Below, piece after piece: positions 34,887 to 36,555 of a stretch of DNA of 36,555 nt. Origin of the DNA: Candidatus Stercoripulliclostridium merdipullorum. Its GTDB lineage: Bacteria > Bacillota > Clostridia > Christensenellales > DTU072. The notes below the pieces were generated by a model. The model was given only the letters and a program-made list of their open reading frames with translations. It was not told where the DNA came from and made no database searches. Both the position numbers and the translations under genes were made by a program. Each line of letters begins with the position of its first letter. The stretch's first letter is position 1. The DNA lies in the NCBI GenBank assembly GCA_018713745.1, contig DVOH01000009.1, positions 1 to 36,555 on the forward strand, written 5' to 3'.

Positions 34887-34909
34887 AAAAAAAGCGCCGA
34901 AGCGCTTTT
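34887..34909 (-). terminator. Rho-independent terminator of the 34930 gene
   Basis: On the minus strand AAAAGCGC and GCGCTTTT enclose a TTCG loop, followed by further T residues. It lies 20 bp after the stop of the small gene. Confidence 0.9.
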
Positions 34910-34929
34910 CCGAAAACTTTTGAACCGCT

Positions 34930-35433
34930 TTATTTTGCGTTGAAATATTCGGTTGCAAGCAAAATCATCAGAACAACCAAGAGATTGCCTTGGTCGTGCA
35001 TGCGAATCTGATAGCGATCGGGGTCGTCGAGACAGGGAACGATGTTTGCGGCGATATCTTTGCCGTAATAAATATCGAAGTTATACGCTACGGTGTCGCC
35101 CCAGATCGAATAGGCGGGTGTGTTTTTTCCTTTGAGTTGATCGACGTATTGCTGATCGTCTTTTTCGAGCTTGTACGGTTCGAATTCGAAGCGGTTTTTG
35201 CCGTAACAAACAAGGTTGATCGCCCCCGGAAACGCAGGACGACTGGATGCAACCGACAGTTTTGCGCCGTGCTTAGAAAAAACGACTTGCGCAATCTGCG
35301 CGCCGACTTTGTTGTAGATATAATATCCTTGCCGGATTTTGGCGATTTTGCAAAGGGGTTCGCCGATCGAAGTCTTGACAACGTAATCTTCGGGCAGGGC
35401 AAACAGATTTTTCCGGATTTTGAAAATCATCAT
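34930..35433 (-). CDS. Small protein, possibly LURP-one/tubby-like, 167 aa
   Basis: A monocistronic gene with its own consensus promoter and terminator. There is no signal peptide or clear membrane helix; the C-terminal NLLVVLMILLATEYF is hydrophobic but short. The N-terminus FKIRKNLFALPEDYVVKTSIGEPLCKI and the repeated short strands (GYYIYNKVGAQIAQVVF) resemble the beta-barrel pattern of LURP-one-related proteins such as Bacillus YxjI. The match is by eye and weak. The function of that family is poorly known in bacteria. The start is ATG at 35433 or 35430 (both follow GAGG within 5-8 nt); a GTG at 35439 is too close to the binding site. Confidence 0.7.
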   Translation of the reverse strand: MMIFKIRKNLFALPEDYVVKTSIGEPLCKIAKIRQGYYIYNKVGAQIAQVVFSKHGAKLSVASSRPAFPGAINLVCYGKNRFEFEPYKLEKDDQQYVDQLKGKNTPAYSIWGDTVAYNFDIYYGKDIAANIVPCLDDPDRYQIRMHDQGNLLVVLMILLATEYFNAK

Positions 35434-35458
35434 CCACACCTCTTTCTAATTTAGATTC

Positions 35459-35487
35459 ATAATACTATATAAGAAGCGAAATGTCAA
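35459..35487 (-). promoter_or_regulatory. Promoter of the 34930 gene
   Basis: On the minus strand TTGACA (35487-35482), 17 bp and TATTAT (35464-35459) lie 25 bp before the start codon. Confidence 0.88.
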
Positions 35488-35607
35488 TCTTTTATTTCTC
35501 CGCAACCGCTTTGCCGATGCGAGAGGCGTTTGAACCGCCGCGTTTTGCGGCGAAAAAATCAAATCGAAAATTCTTCAAAATTTTTTTGCAAAACATTGTT
35601 CAAATGT

Positions 35608-35636
35608 TTGACATCCCTTTCGATCGATGGTATGAT
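35608..35636 (+). promoter_or_regulatory. Promoter of the tRNA-Ala/tRNA-Ile/23S unit
   Basis: TTGACA (35608-35613), a 17-bp spacer and TATGAT (35631-35636) lie 65 bp before the first tRNA. The AT-rich run just upstream (about 35565-35607, including TTTTTTT) could act as an UP element, as in strong stable-RNA promoters. Its presence supports independent transcription of this unit without a 16S gene in front. Upstream, 35488-35564 holds only a short CGCCGC/GCGGCG inverted repeat (35536-35552) with no gene. Confidence 0.85.
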
Positions 35637-35701
35637 TATCAAGCTATCGTCCAAAGGGACACGACAGTCACGGCGGATGAAGTTACAAAGGACCGCTTTC
35701 C

Positions 35702-35777
35702 GGGGGTATAGCTCAGCTGGTAGAGCACCTGCTTTGCAAGCAGGGGGTCAGCGGTTCGAATCCGCTTACCTCCACCA
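35702..35777 (+). tRNA. tRNA-Ala (anticodon TGC)
   Basis: A 76-nt cloverleaf with encoded CCA. The acceptor stem GGGGGTA pairs with TACCTCC and includes the G3-U70 pair that defines alanine identity. The anticodon loop TTTGCAA carries TGC. The T loop is TTCGAAT. Confidence 0.97.
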
Positions 35778-35794
35778 GACGGCGGACACAATAT

Positions 35795-35871
35795 AGGCTG
35801 GTAGCTCAGCAGGTTAGAGCACGCGCCTGATAAGCGCGAGGTCGGTGGTTCGAGTCCACTTCAGCCTACCA
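35795..35871 (+). tRNA. tRNA-Ile (anticodon GAT)
   Basis: A 77-nt cloverleaf with encoded CCA. The acceptor AGGCTGG pairs with TCAGCCT. The anticodon loop CTGATAA carries GAT, and the T loop is TTCGAGT. It lies 17 nt after tRNA-Ala, the order normally found in the 16S-23S spacer. Confidence 0.97.
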
Positions 35872-36018
35872 CCGCTTATGCGGAAATCGCACCTTGACAA
35901 CTGCATATAGAGTTAGACAAAACAAATATCAGTAAGAGTAATACAAATTATTCACGAGATATTTTGCTGAGGAAAGACCAAAACAAAGTTCTTAGTAGAA
36001 TCGAGACTTAGAGACGAG
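35872..36018 (+). other. Leader spacer between tRNA-Ile and 23S rRNA
   Basis: This resembles the end of a typical Firmicutes 16S-23S internal spacer: CACCTTGACAACTGCATA (35889-35906) matches the conserved TTGAAAACTGCATA-like element near 23S genes. The rest is A-rich, with sequence before 23S that would pair during precursor processing. No gene is seen. Confidence 0.65.

Positions 36019-36555
<537 letters not shown>

Noticed and set aside
35481..35796. Short open frames spanning the tRNA-Ala promoter and gene
   Set aside because: They overlap a clear tRNA and its promoter and have no ribosome binding site or homology.
35894..35899. TTGACA before the 23S gene as a second promoter
   Set aside because: No -10 hexamer occurs at 16-18 bp downstream; the sequence fits a conserved spacer element near 23S genes.

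Overview
The window looks like a chromosomal segment of an uncultured, anaerobic, Gram-positive bacterium of the class Clostridia, probably from an animal gut. Supporting signs are strong GGAGG-type ribosome binding sites, an oxygen-sensitive class III ribonucleotide reductase with a radical-SAM activase, a transketolase split into two subunits, a potABCD operon led by an XRE-cupin regulator, and a giant InlB-repeat/GLUG surface protein. The order-level placement (perhaps Christensenellales-like) is a guess; no 16S gene is present. No mobile element, prophage or CRISPR array was seen.

Layout. Positions 1-2109 hold two proteins of unknown function, one cut by the window edge, followed by a methylthioadenosine/SAH nucleosidase. 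Positions 2116-6310 form an amino-sugar nucleotide cluster: a membrane-bound NDP-sugar 4,6-dehydratase, GlmM, and a GlmU-like protein that keeps a complete acetyltransferase active site but has a shrunken N-terminal uridylyltransferase region. Positions 6506-18556 encode one 4016-residue membrane-anchored repeat protein with its own promoter and terminator. Positions 18832-23775 are an XRE-cupin regulator plus potABCD for polyamine uptake, with an unusually long PotA and a PotD that carries a C-terminal membrane anchor. A GH38 alpha-mannosidase (23971-26901) converges on a GPH-family sugar transporter (26992-28584). On the minus strand follow nrdD, carrying a fused redoxin domain and a promoter with two NrdR-type boxes; nrdG; a hypothetical protein; the transketolase pair; and a small possible LURP-one-like protein. 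The right end is a stable-RNA unit: a promoter, tRNA-Ala(TGC), tRNA-Ile(GAT) and the start of 23S rRNA, with no 16S gene in front.

How it works together. MTA/SAH nucleosidase and polyamine uptake touch SAM/polyamine metabolism. GlmM, the GlmU-like protein and the dehydratase supply activated amino sugars for the wall and surface glycans. The mannosidase and transporter suggest use of mannose-containing glycans. Split transketolase and anaerobic RNR feed pentose phosphate and dNTP supply.

Regulatory signals are clear. Most sigma-70-type promoters recognised here have a 17-bp spacer, and most units end in GC hairpins with T-tracts. The most unusual points are the 23S unit lacking a 16S gene, the GlmU-like protein with an eroded N-terminal domain, the NrdD-redoxin fusion, the giant surface protein without a sortase signal, and the C-terminally anchored PotD.
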